41,138 bases of DNA from Gilliamella sp. N-G2 (GCF_002142215.1 NZ_NAST01000021.1:1-41138); one strand, 5' to 3'. Positions 15,728 through 25,254 are shown, counted from the stretch's first letter. Translations and numbers: made by a program. Notes: generated by a model not told the origin, from the sequence alone.

Positions 15728-18055
15728 ATGGCCAAAAATTTTAACAAAAAATCAAAAAATAATAGATACAAGGGAAATAATACAAACAAGCCTCAGTATA
15801 AAACCAAGTCTTCTGAAACAAGTCTGGAAAAAAATGTTAATGAACAGGTTAATGCAAAAATTGCTGACAAAAAATCAGATAATAAAGAAAAAACAAGCTC
15901 GCAAAGTAAAAAACTAAAAGAATTGGGTAAAAATATTGGTAAACCTGTATTTAATTCGGTTGGTTCCTTTATTGAACTCGAACAAGCTATGAATAAAGTC
16001 GCTAGACAAGTTAAAGGGCTATATGACCTACAAGGAAAACCGACTAAATTATTTGACAGCATGAAAGAACAAATTCAATCACTAAGTCAACAAATACCAA
16101 CTGCCAAAGGAGCACTAGGTATTGCTGAACAGGTAGAATCCAATGCCAAATTAGGGCTAACTAAACAAAGCGATCCTATAAGCGAACAACATAAACAACT
16201 GCTAAACTTTACTAAAATCTCGGCAATTTCAGCCAATGCATTTAGCTTACCAGTAAAAGAGTTAGCAACAGATCTGAGTAAAATTGCCAAACTATTTAAT
16301 ATACCAACAGAAAATATTGAAAACTTAGCCGACACCATTAATTATCTCAGTGACAACACCAACGCTAATGCAGCTGATATCATTAGTTCATTAAAAGGTA
16401 TGGAGGAAATAGCTGATAAACTTAATTTCAAACAAGTTATGGCATTAAATTCGGCGTTCTTAAACCTGAATATAAAACCAGAGGGCGCGATTGCCGCTAC
16501 CAATGCCATCGTCAACAGTTTATCAAAAGCCACAACGCAATCGGAGCAATTCCAACAAACACTACAATCACTTGGATTCAATGCCAGTAAAATAGAACAA
16601 GATATGTCAATTGATGCCATTGACACAATACAAAAAGTACTAACAACCATTAAACAACAGAATACTACCCAACAAACAGAAATTCTTACTAAGCTATTCG
16701 GTAGCAAACAGGCGCAAAATACCGGCAAACTTACCAATAATCTGCCTTTACTCACCCAACAACAATCAGTAATCAATAATCCAAATGCCATGGGTTCTTT
16801 ACAAATAAAAGCCGATATTGACAGTAAAAGTTTCGCGTCACAATTTCAATTATTAAAAACCACACTAGCTAACATCTCAACTTCAATGGGTGGCTCCATG
16901 CAAGGACCAATAGTTAGTGCAATGCCATGGTTAACAGATCTCATGGCAAATACTCAGCAATGGGTAAATAACCACCCTACTTTTGTTGCTACCTTTATGG
17001 AAATTATTTCAATCACCTCCATGGCAAGTACCGCATTAGGTGCATTAGGAGAAATTCCAATTAAAAGCTTAACCAGTGCATTTAAAGGTTTAGGCACTGT
17101 TATCACAACAGTTGGTCGAGCATTTCTACTCAGCCCTATCGGTCTTGTCGTTATGGCTATTGCCGCGGCAGCACTAGTAATTCGAAAATTCTGGGAACCA
17201 ATCAGCGCATTCTTCACAGGTTTCTGGCAAGGACTCACCAATGAAATACAACCAGTAATTGATAGTTTTTCATTCTTAGGACCAGTATTCACAACTATAG
17301 GTGATGCAATAGGCGGAGTGATCAACTGGTTTAGTGAATTATTATCACCAATGAAACTCACAGATGAACAGTTCGAAAGCTGTAAATCGGCCGGAACCTC
17401 TTTTGGTTCAGTTGTGGGTAGCATTCTAATGGCACCAATCAGACTATTTGAAAGTCTTGCTAAAATAGTCGGTGACACTTGGGATCTTATTATGTCATTA
17501 CCTGACAAAATAAAAGAACTACCTGACAAAATAGAACAAATTTTTACTGGTGAAAATGGATTATTCAATAAGTTTTTAAAAATTGGCGGCGATATTTTAG
17601 ATGGGCTGACGAACGGTATTAAAAATGCCTGGAACGGTTTAAAGGAAAATTTATCTAATCTTGGTAATAACATTTGCGGTTGCTTCAAATCAATACTTGG
17701 AATTAATTCACCATCGAAAATCTTTAAAGAATTTGGTGTTAACACTATTGAAGGCTATCAAATTGGGATTGATGGAACACAAGATCTAGCTTTAGATTCA
17801 ATGAGTAAATTTGCTGACAAAGTGACGACTACTGCGCCACAAATGCCATTTAATGGCATGAATAATAGCACAAATTCTATCGCCAATCCGGGGATGGGTA
17901 ATATTCAAGGAGGAACCTCACAATATTATATTACCATTAATGCAGCACCAGGCATGAATGAACAAGAGTTAGTCAAAGTTATCACTCAAGAACTTGATCG
18001 TCGAGAACAACAACAATTATTTCAAATTAGAAGCAGTTTAAGGGATATCTACTAA
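15728..18055 (+). CDS. T: Tail tape-measure protein gpT
   Basis: The tape measure sets tail length and lies inside the tube. The 775-residue product is near the P2 T size (815), which predicts a tail of roughly P2 length. The first 65 residues are very basic and Asn/Lys-rich. Residues about 85-350 are helical with the TMP-family pattern (FIELEQAMNKVARQVKGL; GAIAATNAIVNSLSKATT; LTKLFGSKQAQNTGKL). Hydrophobic segments near 420-500 (ISITSMASTALGALG; LSPIGLVVMAIAAAALVI) may be inserted in the target membrane. The C-terminal third has FGVNTIEGYQIGIDG. It is preceded by 140 bases without a clear ribosome site. Confidence 0.92.
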   Translation: MAKNFNKKSKNNRYKGNNTNKPQYKTKSSETSLEKNVNEQVNAKIADKKSDNKEKTSSQSKKLKELGKNIGKPVFNSVGSFIELEQAMNKVARQVKGLYDLQGKPTKLFDSMKEQIQSLSQQIPTAKGALGIAEQVESNAKLGLTKQSDPISEQHKQLLNFTKISAISANAFSLPVKELATDLSKIAKLFNIPTENIENLADTINYLSDNTNANAADIISSLKGMEEIADKLNFKQVMALNSAFLNLNIKPEGAIAATNAIVNSLSKATTQSEQFQQTLQSLGFNASKIEQDMSIDAIDTIQKVLTTIKQQNTTQQTEILTKLFGSKQAQNTGKLTNNLPLLTQQQSVINNPNAMGSLQIKADIDSKSFASQFQLLKTTLANISTSMGGSMQGPIVSAMPWLTDLMANTQQWVNNHPTFVATFMEIISITSMASTALGALGEIPIKSLTSAFKGLGTVITTVGRAFLLSPIGLVVMAIAAAALVIRKFWEPISAFFTGFWQGLTNEIQPVIDSFSFLGPVFTTIGDAIGGVINWFSELLSPMKLTDEQFESCKSAGTSFGSVVGSILMAPIRLFESLAKIVGDTWDLIMSLPDKIKELPDKIEQIFTGENGLFNKFLKIGGDILDGLTNGIKNAWNGLKENLSNLGNNICGCFKSILGINSPSKIFKEFGVNTIEGYQIGIDGTQDLALDSMSKFADKVTTTAPQMPFNGMNNSTNSIANPGMGNIQGGTSQYYITINAAPGMNEQELVKVITQELDRREQQQLFQIRSSLRDIY

Positions 18056-18056
18056 A

Positions 18057-18485
18057 ATGATGATGTGTTATGGCTTTTTTGTTTTCTGCTTAAAAACATT
18101 ACCTTACAAAAATATGAGAATAAACAAAAGTTGGAACTGGGCAAGTAATAATAGAGTCAACAAACGCTCAGCATTACAATTTACCGGACCTAATAATGAA
18201 ACAATAAGTCTGTCTGGTTCAGTATACAGCGAAATAACCCATGGCAGAGTCAGCCTTGAAGTCTTAGAACGTATGGCATATTTATCTATACCAATGCCAC
18301 TAATTGAAGGTGACGGTGTTCCGCTTGGCTTTTTTGTATTAAATAGTGTTGAGAAAACCTATACCGAACTAAATCGTCATGGCTCACCACTAAAAATCGA
18401 TTTCACGATAAACCTGACTAAAGTCGATATTCCAGACTTCTTTGGTGAAGGTGCAATCAAAGATATTATTGATATTATTATATAG
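18057..18485 (+). CDS. U: Tail completion / tube terminator protein gpU
   Basis: The 142-residue product matches P2 gpU (159) from its first residues (MMMCYGFFVFCLKTLPYKNM, P2 MML-x-GMFVF), through WASNNRVNKRSALQFTGP, to the KIDFTINLTKVD strand. It is shorter than P2 U at the C-terminus, ending in DIIDIII. The start codon is one base after the T stop. Seven bases separate it from the D start; P2-like pyocins place gpX here, but no such gene fits. Confidence 0.9.
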   Translation: MMMCYGFFVFCLKTLPYKNMRINKSWNWASNNRVNKRSALQFTGPNNETISLSGSVYSEITHGRVSLEVLERMAYLSIPMPLIEGDGVPLGFFVLNSVEKTYTELNRHGSPLKIDFTINLTKVDIPDFFGEGAIKDIIDIII

Positions 18486-18492
18486 GTATAAC

Positions 18493-19629
18493 ATGGCAAG
18501 TCCATTTTACAAAATTATCTTATTAGATGATAACAAGAAACAAGACATAACCAAAAAATTTGACAATCGTCTTATCTCAATGACTTATGTCGACAATAAT
18601 GGCTTTCAAGCAGATACAATTAGCATAGTCATTGATGATTCCGATCAGAAAGTTAATTTACCCACTCGAGGTGCTAAATTGGAAATTACCCTTGGTTGGA
18701 AAGCTGATAACAAAAAAAACACGCTAAACGATCAAGAAACGGTGATCTTTGATGCAAATATAAAAAATGTATTTACCATCAAGCAAGTTACACATTCTGG
18801 TACACCAGATGTCATTACTATACAAGGAGATAGTGCTGATGATTTAAGAAAGCTCAACGATGAAGTTCTCGAAAAATCTTATCACGATCTTACCTTAGGC
18901 GAAATAATCGCAATTATTGCTATACGCAGAAATTTAAGTTATCGCTGTGATAAACTGTTAGGTTCCAAATATATTTCACATATTGACCAAACAAAAGAAA
19001 CAGATAGTTCTTTTCTTACTCGCTTAGTTAATGATTATGGCGGAGGTGTAACGGTTAAAAATGATATCTTAATAGCATTTAATAAAGGCCAAGGGATAAC
19101 AGTAAATGGAAAAAAAATCCCCCCAGCTAAAATCAAAAGACAGTCAGGAAATTCACACAGCTACACCATCATCGATAGTCAATATCAAGGTGTAAAAGCC
19201 TATTGGCATAGTTATAGACATCCCACCAAAAAACCGTACAAAATTATTTATAAAGAACAGATTGAAAAAAGTAAAACTCACGTAGAGGGTGTTGATAAGG
19301 AAAAAGCCGAAAAAGAAGAAATGAAAGGTAAAATCAAAGAACTTAGATATGTTTATGCAAATGAAAAAAGTGCAATAGAAGCGGCTAAAAGTGAATTGAA
19401 AAAAATTGAACAAGGAATAGCACAATTTAAACTTAAACTAGCACTAGGTCGTCCCGATTTATTTACTGAAATGCCTGTTGAAGTGGATGGATTTAAACCA
19501 GAAATAAATTCAACCAAATGGACCATTGCTAAATGTTCACATTCATTAAATAAAAGTGGTGGATTCACAACTGAAGTAGAATTAGAGATTAAACCAGAGG
19601 AAGAAAGTTATGAGAATATATATAATTAA
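18493..19629 (+). CDS. D: Late control / baseplate hub protein gpD
   Basis: gpD is the gp27-like hub that connects tube and spike. The ATG at 18493 with AGG upstream gives 378 residues (P2 D 387); the frame extends to 18442 but only by overlapping U. Typical elements are the N-terminal ISMTYVDNNGFQADTISIVI, LPTRGAKLEITLGW, SLPDxIxIxGxSAD-like VITIQGDSADDLRK, and the C-terminal KWTIAKCSHSLNKSGGFTTE. A charged helical insert lies around residues 255-325 (KEKAEKEEMKGKIKELRY). It is the last structural gene. Confidence 0.92.
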   Translation: MASPFYKIILLDDNKKQDITKKFDNRLISMTYVDNNGFQADTISIVIDDSDQKVNLPTRGAKLEITLGWKADNKKNTLNDQETVIFDANIKNVFTIKQVTHSGTPDVITIQGDSADDLRKLNDEVLEKSYHDLTLGEIIAIIAIRRNLSYRCDKLLGSKYISHIDQTKETDSSFLTRLVNDYGGGVTVKNDILIAFNKGQGITVNGKKIPPAKIKRQSGNSHSYTIIDSQYQGVKAYWHSYRHPTKKPYKIIYKEQIEKSKTHVEGVDKEKAEKEEMKGKIKELRYVYANEKSAIEAAKSELKKIEQGIAQFKLKLALGRPDLFTEMPVEVDGFKPEINSTKWTIAKCSHSLNKSGGFTTEVELEIKPEEESYENIYN

Positions 19630-19893
19630 AGCCTTAAAAAAGTAATGAAATAATCTTAGCAAAATTAATCTATAGTTTGATGCCTATCAAATGATGACTC
19701 CCACAAAGAGTCATCACTCAATTCAAAAAAACAACTTAAATTAATAATTAACCAAGTTATGGTTCAGCTAAACTTTACCACCATTAAATAAAAAACCCCT
19801 GTAAAATTGTATAAAAATAAAAATACAAAAAAACTAGACTTAAACCTAAATTAATGTAAAATTAATCTAAGCTTAACAGAAGAGGTTTGTCAC
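19630..19893. other. Spacer between D and ogr with tandem hairpins
   Basis: Two adjacent perfect hairpins follow D: TTTGAT/ATCAAA (19676-19691) and TGATGACTC/GAGTCATCA (19692-19716). Neither is followed by a T run, so they may act as a partial terminator or 3'-end barrier. At 19807-19828, TTGT and ACAA flank 14 bases, one more than in the three late boxes; it could be a degenerate activator site for ogr. Confidence 0.5.
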
Positions 19894-20112
19894 ATGAAAT
19901 GTCCACATTGCCGAAACAAAACATTTATACGATCTAGTGAAGAAATTAGTAACTTAACTCGCAAACAGTATTATCAATGCTCCAACATATATTGTGGGCA
20001 TACATTTACTGCAATGCAATCAATATCTGAAACAATTGTACCAAGCGCAATTCCAGATCCAAAAGTAAACATTCCTATTTCGCCATATAGCCGACACGCC
20101 AAAAAAGCCTAA
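19894..20112 (+). CDS. ogr: Ogr/Delta-type zinc-finger transcription activator
   Basis: Ogr of P2 and Delta of P4 switch on late tail and head promoters by binding a dyad near -55 and contacting RNA polymerase alpha. The 72-residue protein has four metal-binding Cys (3, 6, 29, 34) in the family layout CPHC ... YYQCSNIYCGHTF. It has an AGAGG ribosome site and lies directly after D as in P2. With no head genes present, its targets should be the three tail units, each of which carries the same upstream dyad. No repressor or SOS-controlled gene is visible that would control it in turn. Confidence 0.92.
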   Translation: MKCPHCRNKTFIRSSEEISNLTRKQYYQCSNIYCGHTFTAMQSISETIVPSAIPDPKVNIPISPYSRHAKKA

Positions 20113-20170
20113 AACATCACCAGGTTGCATCTCATAGCAATCTGGTCCCCTCCTATTCCAAGCACTGCTT

Positions 20171-20257
20171 CTACTAACTACTAACTACTAACTACTAACT
20201 ACTAACTACTAACTACTAACTACTAACTACTAACTACTAACTACTAACTACTAACTA
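20171..20257. repeat. Heptanucleotide tandem repeat, (CTAACTA)x12
   Basis: Twelve perfect CTAACTA copies run from 20174 to 20257, preceded by a partial CTA. The repeat lies between ogr and tRNA-Ile2. Stop codons in the forward frames exclude a protein repeat. Copy number is probably variable by slippage. Confidence 0.95.
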
Positions 20258-20377
20258 GCAAGATTAAAACGTAGAATAAGCATAATATCAACCGCCATTT
20301 TATCGCCACAGCATAAAATAACTCGACAAACTGAACATTATAAAAGGAAGTAACCAATTGAATTTAAAAAACTTTGA

Positions 20378-20454
20378 TGGTGGCCCCTACTGGACTTGAA
20401 CCAGTGACCAATCGATTATGAGTCGACTGCTCTGACCAACTGAGCTAAGGGGCC
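20378..20454 (-). tRNA. ileX: tRNA-Ile2 (CAU anticodon, read as lysidine-AU)
   Basis: A complete 77-base cloverleaf with encoded CCA. The acceptor GGCCCCU/AGGGGCC, D arm AGCTCAGTTGGTCAGAGC, anticodon loop ACTCATAAT and T arm match E. coli ileX far better than elongator tRNA-Met. It should be modified by TilS to read AUA. tRNA genes are common integration sites, but no duplicated 3' end was seen on the far side of the tail locus. Confidence 0.93.
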
Positions 20455-20671
20455 ATGTTTTGATGTGCTACTGACTTAGTAGGGTTGCGATTATAATAGA
20501 GTTAAAATTAATTTGCTACAATTAATTAACTAAATAGGTTGATTTGGTTAATTATTAAGCTGACATTTGTCATAATAGCATCATTTATAATAAGCGATAT
20601 TTTTTAATCAATTATCCTGATACAATGTTTTATATTATTAGTAATGTTTTTTTATTGGTTGAGGAAATATT

Positions 20672-21031
20672 ATGTCTATCAAAAAAACTCTTTTTATTAG
20701 TGCTGCACTGTCAGCGACATTATTTTTAAATGGTTGTAGTAGTTCAGATTATCAAGCTACCTCTGCTGGTCGCCAAGTTCAATTTATTGATACGAAACCA
20801 GCCGCAACTTGTCAATTTATTGGTAAAGCTGAAGGGCGTCGTAGTACTTTCTTTTCTGGTTTAAAAACGCATAGTGAACTAATCCGTGATGCAGCAACTG
20901 ATTTAATGAATAAGGCTGCAGCTATGGGTGGTAACGTAATTTATAATGCACAAGATGCATCTTTACAATATGTTTCTGATATTGCCCCAACAGATGCAGT
21001 TATGGTTGGTGAAGTTTTCAGCTGTAAATAG
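20672..21031 (+). CDS. DUF4156-like lipoprotein
   Basis: A 119-residue protein with a lipoprotein signal: MSIKKTLFIS, a hydrophobic core, and LNGC with the lipidated Cys at 22. The mature part has AATCQFIGKAEG near residues 49-60, then MNKAAAMGGNVI and a C-terminal Cys (EVFSCK). This pattern (early Cys, GGN, late Cys) fits the DUF4156 family, which includes E. coli YjeI; function is unknown. The two mature Cys could form a disulphide. A GAGG ribosome site precedes the start. Confidence 0.8.
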   Translation: MSIKKTLFISAALSATLFLNGCSSSDYQATSAGRQVQFIDTKPAATCQFIGKAEGRRSTFFSGLKTHSELIRDAATDLMNKAAAMGGNVIYNAQDASLQYVSDIAPTDAVMVGEVFSCK

Positions 21032-21044
21032 CTAATCAGCAAAT

Positions 21045-21075
21045 AAAAAAAGGGATATATTGATATCCCTTTTTA
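21045..21075. terminator. Bidirectional terminator between the lipoprotein gene and serC
   Basis: GGGATAT (21052-21058) pairs with ATATCCC (21063-21069) and is flanked by an A run on the left and a T run on the right, so it can end transcripts from both convergent genes. Confidence 0.88.
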
Positions 21076-21094
21076 GTAAAATTTACCAAAATAA

Positions 21095-22180
21095 TTAGCC
21101 ATTTTGCTTTTCAAACTGTTGCATAAATTCAATAAGGTATTTGACACCTTCAATTTCCATTGCATTGTAAATTGATGCGCGCATTCCGCCTGCAATTCGG
21201 TGACCTTTAATGCCAATAATATTCGCTTGAGTAGCCTCACTAACAAACTTTTTATCGAGTTCTTCATTTGGCGATAAAAAGGTTACATTCATAATGGAAC
21301 GATTGTTTACCGCTACAGTATTGCGGTAAAAATCAGACTGATCAATAAATTGATAAAGTAACTGTGCTTTTGCTTGATTTCGTTGTTGCATGGCACTTAA
21401 GCCACCTAAACTCTTAATCCATTTGAAGACTAAACCTGACATATACCAAGCAAAAGTTGGTGGAGTATTAAACATAGAATCATGATCTAATAATATTTTG
21501 TAATCAAGTACCGAAGGTAAGACTTTTTGCGCATAACCAATCAGATCTTCACGAACAATGACAATAGTAATTCCTGATGGGCCGATATTTTTCTGTGCAC
21601 CAGCATAAATAATACCGTAACGCTTAACATCGATAGGTTGTGATAAAATACAAGAAGATAAATCTGCTACGACAGTTTTATCGGCAAAGTCAGGTTGTTC
21701 AAATATTTCAACGCCATCGATGGTTTCATTGGGACAATAATGAACATAAGCACTATTATCGCTTAATTGCCATTCAGACATTGGTTTGATTGAGGTTATT
21801 CCTGCATTTTTGATAACTACATTTTGCTCAATTACATTACAATATTTTGCCGCTTCTTTCGCTGCACACTGACTCCAATAGCCACTATTGATGTAATCAG
21901 CGTGAGTATTATTAGCTAAAATATTTAATGGTACAGCAGCAAACTGAGCTCTAGCTCCACCTTGACAAAATAAGATTTTATAATTTTCTGGTACATTTAA
22001 AAGATGACGAAGGTCGTTAGTTGCTTCAATCGCACATGCATCAAATTCTTTACCTCGATGACTTAGTTCCATCACCGATGCACCAGTGTTTTGCCAATTT
22101 AATAATTCAACTTGTACTTGCTTTAAAACATCCGCCGGTAGTTTGGCTGGGCCTGCACTAAAATTATAACTTTTACTCAT
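21095..22180 (-). CDS. serC: Phosphoserine aminotransferase
   Basis: SerC converts 3-phosphohydroxypyruvate and glutamate to phosphoserine, and the matching step in pyridoxal phosphate synthesis. The 361 residues align with E. coli SerC (362). Visible motifs are [10 protein letters not shown] at the N-terminus, [14 protein letters not shown], the PLP-binding Lys 197 in [12 protein letters not shown], and the C-terminal [15 protein letters not shown]. It is a single gene on the minus strand, followed by the shared terminator. aroA, which follows serC in E. coli, is absent. Confidence 0.97.
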   Translation of the reverse strand: MSKSYNFSAGPAKLPADVLKQVQVELLNWQNTGASVMELSHRGKEFDACAIEATNDLRHLLNVPENYKILFCQGGARAQFAAVPLNILANNTHADYINSGYWSQCAAKEAAKYCNVIEQNVVIKNAGITSIKPMSEWQLSDNSAYVHYCPNETIDGVEIFEQPDFADKTVVADLSSCILSQPIDVKRYGIIYAGAQKNIGPSGITIVIVREDLIGYAQKVLPSVLDYKILLDHDSMFNTPPTFAWYMSGLVFKWIKSLGGLSAMQQRNQAKAQLLYQFIDQSDFYRNTVAVNNRSIMNVTFLSPNEELDKKFVSEATQANIIGIKGHRIAGGMRASIYNAMEIEGVKYLIEFMQQFEKQNG

Positions 22181-22290
22181 TGCGATTCACTTTCATCCAT
22201 CAAAAAATAGAAAATCTATTTTTACACTCTATGAACCAATATACAATCAGATTTTTAGCAAAAAATTTTGAGGAACGGGGTTTTTGAAGC

Positions 22291-22315
22291 ATAAAAATAC
22301 CGACAATAGTCGGCA
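22291..22315 (-). terminator. Terminator of the argCBGH operon
   Basis: CCGAC (22300-22304) and GTCGG (22309-22313) form a short GC-rich stem with a four-base loop. On the minus strand it is followed by TTTTTAT just after the argH stop. Confidence 0.8.
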
Positions 22316-22337
22316 TTTATCGCAAAGAAAATGAAAT

Positions 22338-23714
22338 TTAAAGAGCTAGTTTCTGTTTAGCGTTTTCGATGGCAAATTTTACTTGTTGTGGTGATACACC
22401 ACCTTTTGCAGATCGTTTCGCTAAGCAAGATTCTAAAGATAATATAGAATAAACATCATCCTCAATGACTTGGCTGTATTGTTTTAATTCATCTATAGTT
22501 AGCTCTTCTAATGCTTTTTGTTTCGCAATCGCTCCTACTACCGCCTCACCAACAATATGGTGCGCTTGTCTAAATGGAATGCCTTTAGCCACAAGATAAT
22601 CAGCAAGTTCTGTCGCATTAGAATAACCTTGTTTAGCAGCACTTTGACAATTTTGGTAATTGATTTTTATATCTTCAAGTACTAATACCGCCATATCTAA
22701 ACACTCTTGCCAACTGTCAAGTGCATCAAATAAGTGCTCTTTATCTTCTTGTAGATCTTTATTATATGCCAGAGGTAATCCTTTAAATGTGACTAATGCT
22801 CCTGTTAATGCGCCAACCACTCGTCCTGCTTTACCGCGAATTAATTCTAATGCATCTGGATTTTTTTTCTGCGGCATTAATGAAGATCCTGAAGTAACGC
22901 GGTCAGATAATTCAACAAAGTCCGCTTCACCACTATTAAAAATAATTAAATCTTCAGCAAAACGTGATAAATGAACCATACCGATTGATGCATTATTGAG
23001 TAGTTCAAGCACATGATCCCTATCAGACACCGTATCCAAGCTATTATTGGTTGCAGTTGCGAAACCTAACAAGTTGGCTAACATATCACGATCCATAGGA
23101 TAAGCTGTACCTGCTAAAGCACCACAGCCTAAAGGACTAACATCCAAGCGTTTTAGAGTATCTTGTAAACGACTTTCATCACGCGTTAACATTTCATAAT
23201 AAGCTAAACACCAATGCGCAAAAGTTATTGGTTGAGCACGTTGTAAGTGAGTATAACCAGGCATAACCGCATCTTGATGTTGTTCTGCAGTTAACACCAG
23301 TGTTTTACGTAATTGATTGATAGCAGAGATAAGATGAGCAATTTCATCTTTACACCATAATTTTAGATCGGTGGTTGACTGATCATTACGACTGCGACCT
23401 GTATGAAGTTTTTTACCTAAATCACCGACTTTTTCTATTAGTTTTTGTTCTACCCAACTATGAATATCTTCAGCGTCACTTTGTAAGATCTGCTGCGGAT
23501 CTTGTTGTACCGAACTTAATAATTCATTTAACGCTTGTTCTAACTGTTGTTGTTCATCATGAGATAAAACGTTGACAGTGACCAATGCTTTAGACCATGC
23601 AATTGATCCAATGATATCTTGCTCTGCAAGCCGATAGTCAAAGCGCAGAGAATCATTAAAGTGTTTAAATCGTTGATCTGCTGCTTGGCTAAAACGCCCA
23701 CCCCATAATGCCAT
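22338..23714 (-). CDS. argH: Argininosuccinate lyase
   Basis: ArgH cleaves argininosuccinate to arginine and fumarate, the final step of arginine synthesis. The ATG at 23714 with GAGG five bases upstream gives 458 residues (E. coli 457); a GTG at 23720 is a poorer start. [10 protein letters not shown] opens the protein and the fumarase-superfamily signature [12 protein letters not shown] lies at 276-287; TGRSRNDQ (106-112) is the substrate loop. It is the last gene of argCBGH, 165 bases after argG, with a long hairpin in the gap. Confidence 0.97.
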   Translation of the reverse strand: MALWGGRFSQAADQRFKHFNDSLRFDYRLAEQDIIGSIAWSKALVTVNVLSHDEQQQLEQALNELLSSVQQDPQQILQSDAEDIHSWVEQKLIEKVGDLGKKLHTGRSRNDQSTTDLKLWCKDEIAHLISAINQLRKTLVLTAEQHQDAVMPGYTHLQRAQPITFAHWCLAYYEMLTRDESRLQDTLKRLDVSPLGCGALAGTAYPMDRDMLANLLGFATATNNSLDTVSDRDHVLELLNNASIGMVHLSRFAEDLIIFNSGEADFVELSDRVTSGSSLMPQKKNPDALELIRGKAGRVVGALTGALVTFKGLPLAYNKDLQEDKEHLFDALDSWQECLDMAVLVLEDIKINYQNCQSAAKQGYSNATELADYLVAKGIPFRQAHHIVGEAVVGAIAKQKALEELTIDELKQYSQVIEDDVYSILSLESCLAKRSAKGGVSPQQVKFAIENAKQKLAL

Positions 23715-23817
23715 AATCACCTCAAATATTTTATTTCAAATCAGTCCTAACCAATTAAAATTTATTATTTTTTTAATAATTTTAATGATAAGTTTATCTA
23801 TAACAATACTATCGAAA

Positions 23818-23847
23818 AATATATACAGACCAAAGTCTGTATATATT
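23818..23847. other. 13-bp perfect hairpin between argG and argH
   Basis: AATATATACAGAC and GTCTGTATATATT pair around a CAAA loop. No T run follows on either strand, so it is more likely an mRNA stability or processing element, or a dyad operator, than a terminator. Confidence 0.7.
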
Positions 23848-23879
23848 ATGTTTTATATCTAATTAAAAAGTCTTAAAAA

Positions 23880-25172
23880 TTACTTTTTACTTTTACTTTT
23901 ACTTTTTGATTTTGTGGTTTCTTTCGCTGACGATTTAGCTTTTTTAGTCGGCTGATTTTTCTTACCTTCATTTAAAGCACGGATACGTGAAGATAGGGAG
24001 AATAAACGAATAAAACCACCTGCATGACTGTGATCGTAAACCTCATCTTCACCAAACGTTGCAAACTCTTCGCTATATAAGCTATTTGGTGATTTCTTCT
24101 GTACTGCGGTTGCATTACCCTTATAAAGTTTAACTACAACTTCACCAGTCATATCTTCTGCTAACACTTCTGCAGCAGCTTGAAGAGAACGACGATATGG
24201 TGCAAACCAGCGACCATCATAAACAACATAAGCCATTTCTAGACCTAGTTGTTCACGCCATTTGAAGCTATCACGATCTAGGATCAGTTGTTCTAAACCA
24301 CGTAACGCAGTCATCATGATAGTTCCACCAGGGGTTTCGTAACAACCACGCGATTTGATGCCGACTAAACGGTTTTCAATAATATCTACTCGACCTACAC
24401 CATGTTTTGAACCAATTTTATTCAGTGTTGCAACACAGTTATATGGTGATAATTTTTTTCCATTAACGGCAACAACTTCGCCTTTTTCAATACCAATAGT
24501 GACAAATTCTGCTTCATCTGGTGCATCTTCTGGTGATACAGTCCATGCCCAACAATCAGCATTTGCTTGATTCCAAGTGCTTTCTAACACTCCACCTTCG
24601 GTTGAAATATGCCATGCGTTTTCATCACGGCTGTAAATTTTTTCAACTGTTGCTGTAGTAGGAATTTTTCTCACTTTTAGATAGTCAATTAACGCTTCAC
24701 GTGAACGTAAATCCCATTCACGCCATGGTGCAATAACTTTTAGTTGTGGTGCTAAAGCGGTATAAGTTGTTTCAAAACGGACTTGGTCATTACCTTTACC
24801 GGTCGCACCATGACAAAGGGTATCAGCACCAACTTCTAATGCATATTCAACTTGAGCTTTAGCGATGATTGGGCGAGCCATTGAAGTACCAAGATAATAC
24901 GTTCCTTCATATAATGCGCCAGTTTTTAAAACAGGGTAAACATAGTCTTTAACAAACTCTTCGCGTAAATCAACAACTTTACATGCTACTGCGCCAGATG
25001 CTTTGGCCTTTTTTTCCACATCTTTTAGTTCTTTAGGATCTTGTCCAACGTTGGCGACTAAAGCATAAACTTCACAATCGCCATAATTCTCTTTTAACCA
25101 AGGAATAATAGCTGATGTATCTAAGCCACCCGAATAGGCTAAAACTACTTTTTTTGTTGCACTTTTTTTCAT
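23880..25172 (-). CDS. argG: Argininosuccinate synthase with a Lys/Ser C-terminal tail
   Basis: ArgG joins citrulline and aspartate using ATP. The ATG at 25172 has AAGGG six to seven bases upstream; the in-frame ATG at 25187 is less likely. The P-loop-like AYSGGLDTS is at 12-20, and [21 protein letters not shown] and [10 protein letters not shown] follow in family order. The 430-residue protein is about 25-30 residues longer than the usual short-type enzyme (about 400). The extra C-terminus is almost only Lys, Ser and Thr and ends in four SK dipeptides, encoded by a six-base DNA repeat. It lies between argB and argH. Confidence 0.96.
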   Translation of the reverse strand: MKKSATKKVVLAYSGGLDTSAIIPWLKENYGDCEVYALVANVGQDPKELKDVEKKAKASGAVACKVVDLREEFVKDYVYPVLKTGALYEGTYYLGTSMARPIIAKAQVEYALEVGADTLCHGATGKGNDQVRFETTYTALAPQLKVIAPWREWDLRSREALIDYLKVRKIPTTATVEKIYSRDENAWHISTEGGVLESTWNQANADCWAWTVSPEDAPDEAEFVTIGIEKGEVVAVNGKKLSPYNCVATLNKIGSKHGVGRVDIIENRLVGIKSRGCYETPGGTIMMTALRGLEQLILDRDSFKWREQLGLEMAYVVYDGRWFAPYRRSLQAAAEVLAEDMTGEVVVKLYKGNATAVQKKSPNSLYSEEFATFGEDEVYDHSHAGGFIRLFSLSSRIRALNEGKKNQPTKKAKSSAKETTKSKSKSKSKK

Positions 25173-25226
25173 GTTATACCCTTTCATAATTTACTGACGA
25201 AAAAAATAAATGTTTTAAACACTAAG

Positions 25227-25254
25227 CCAAGTATATCTAACAATAAATATACTT
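25227..25254. other. Hairpin in the argB-argG gap
   Basis: CAAGTATAT (25227-25235) pairs with ATATACTTG (25246-25254). It is a second AT-rich intercistronic hairpin in the operon and has no T run. Confidence 0.55.

Noticed and set aside
16954-17745. 263-codon minus-strand frame inside the tape-measure gene
   Set aside because: It is the antisense of T, which is full length with family motifs. The frame has no ribosome site and an implausible composition.
20171-20257. CRISPR array
   Set aside because: The unit is 7 bp without spacers, so it is a simple tandem repeat. No cas gene is present.
20378-20454. Elongator tRNA-Met(CAU)
   Set aside because: The acceptor stem and arms match E. coli ileX, not metT, so tRNA-Ile2 is the better call.
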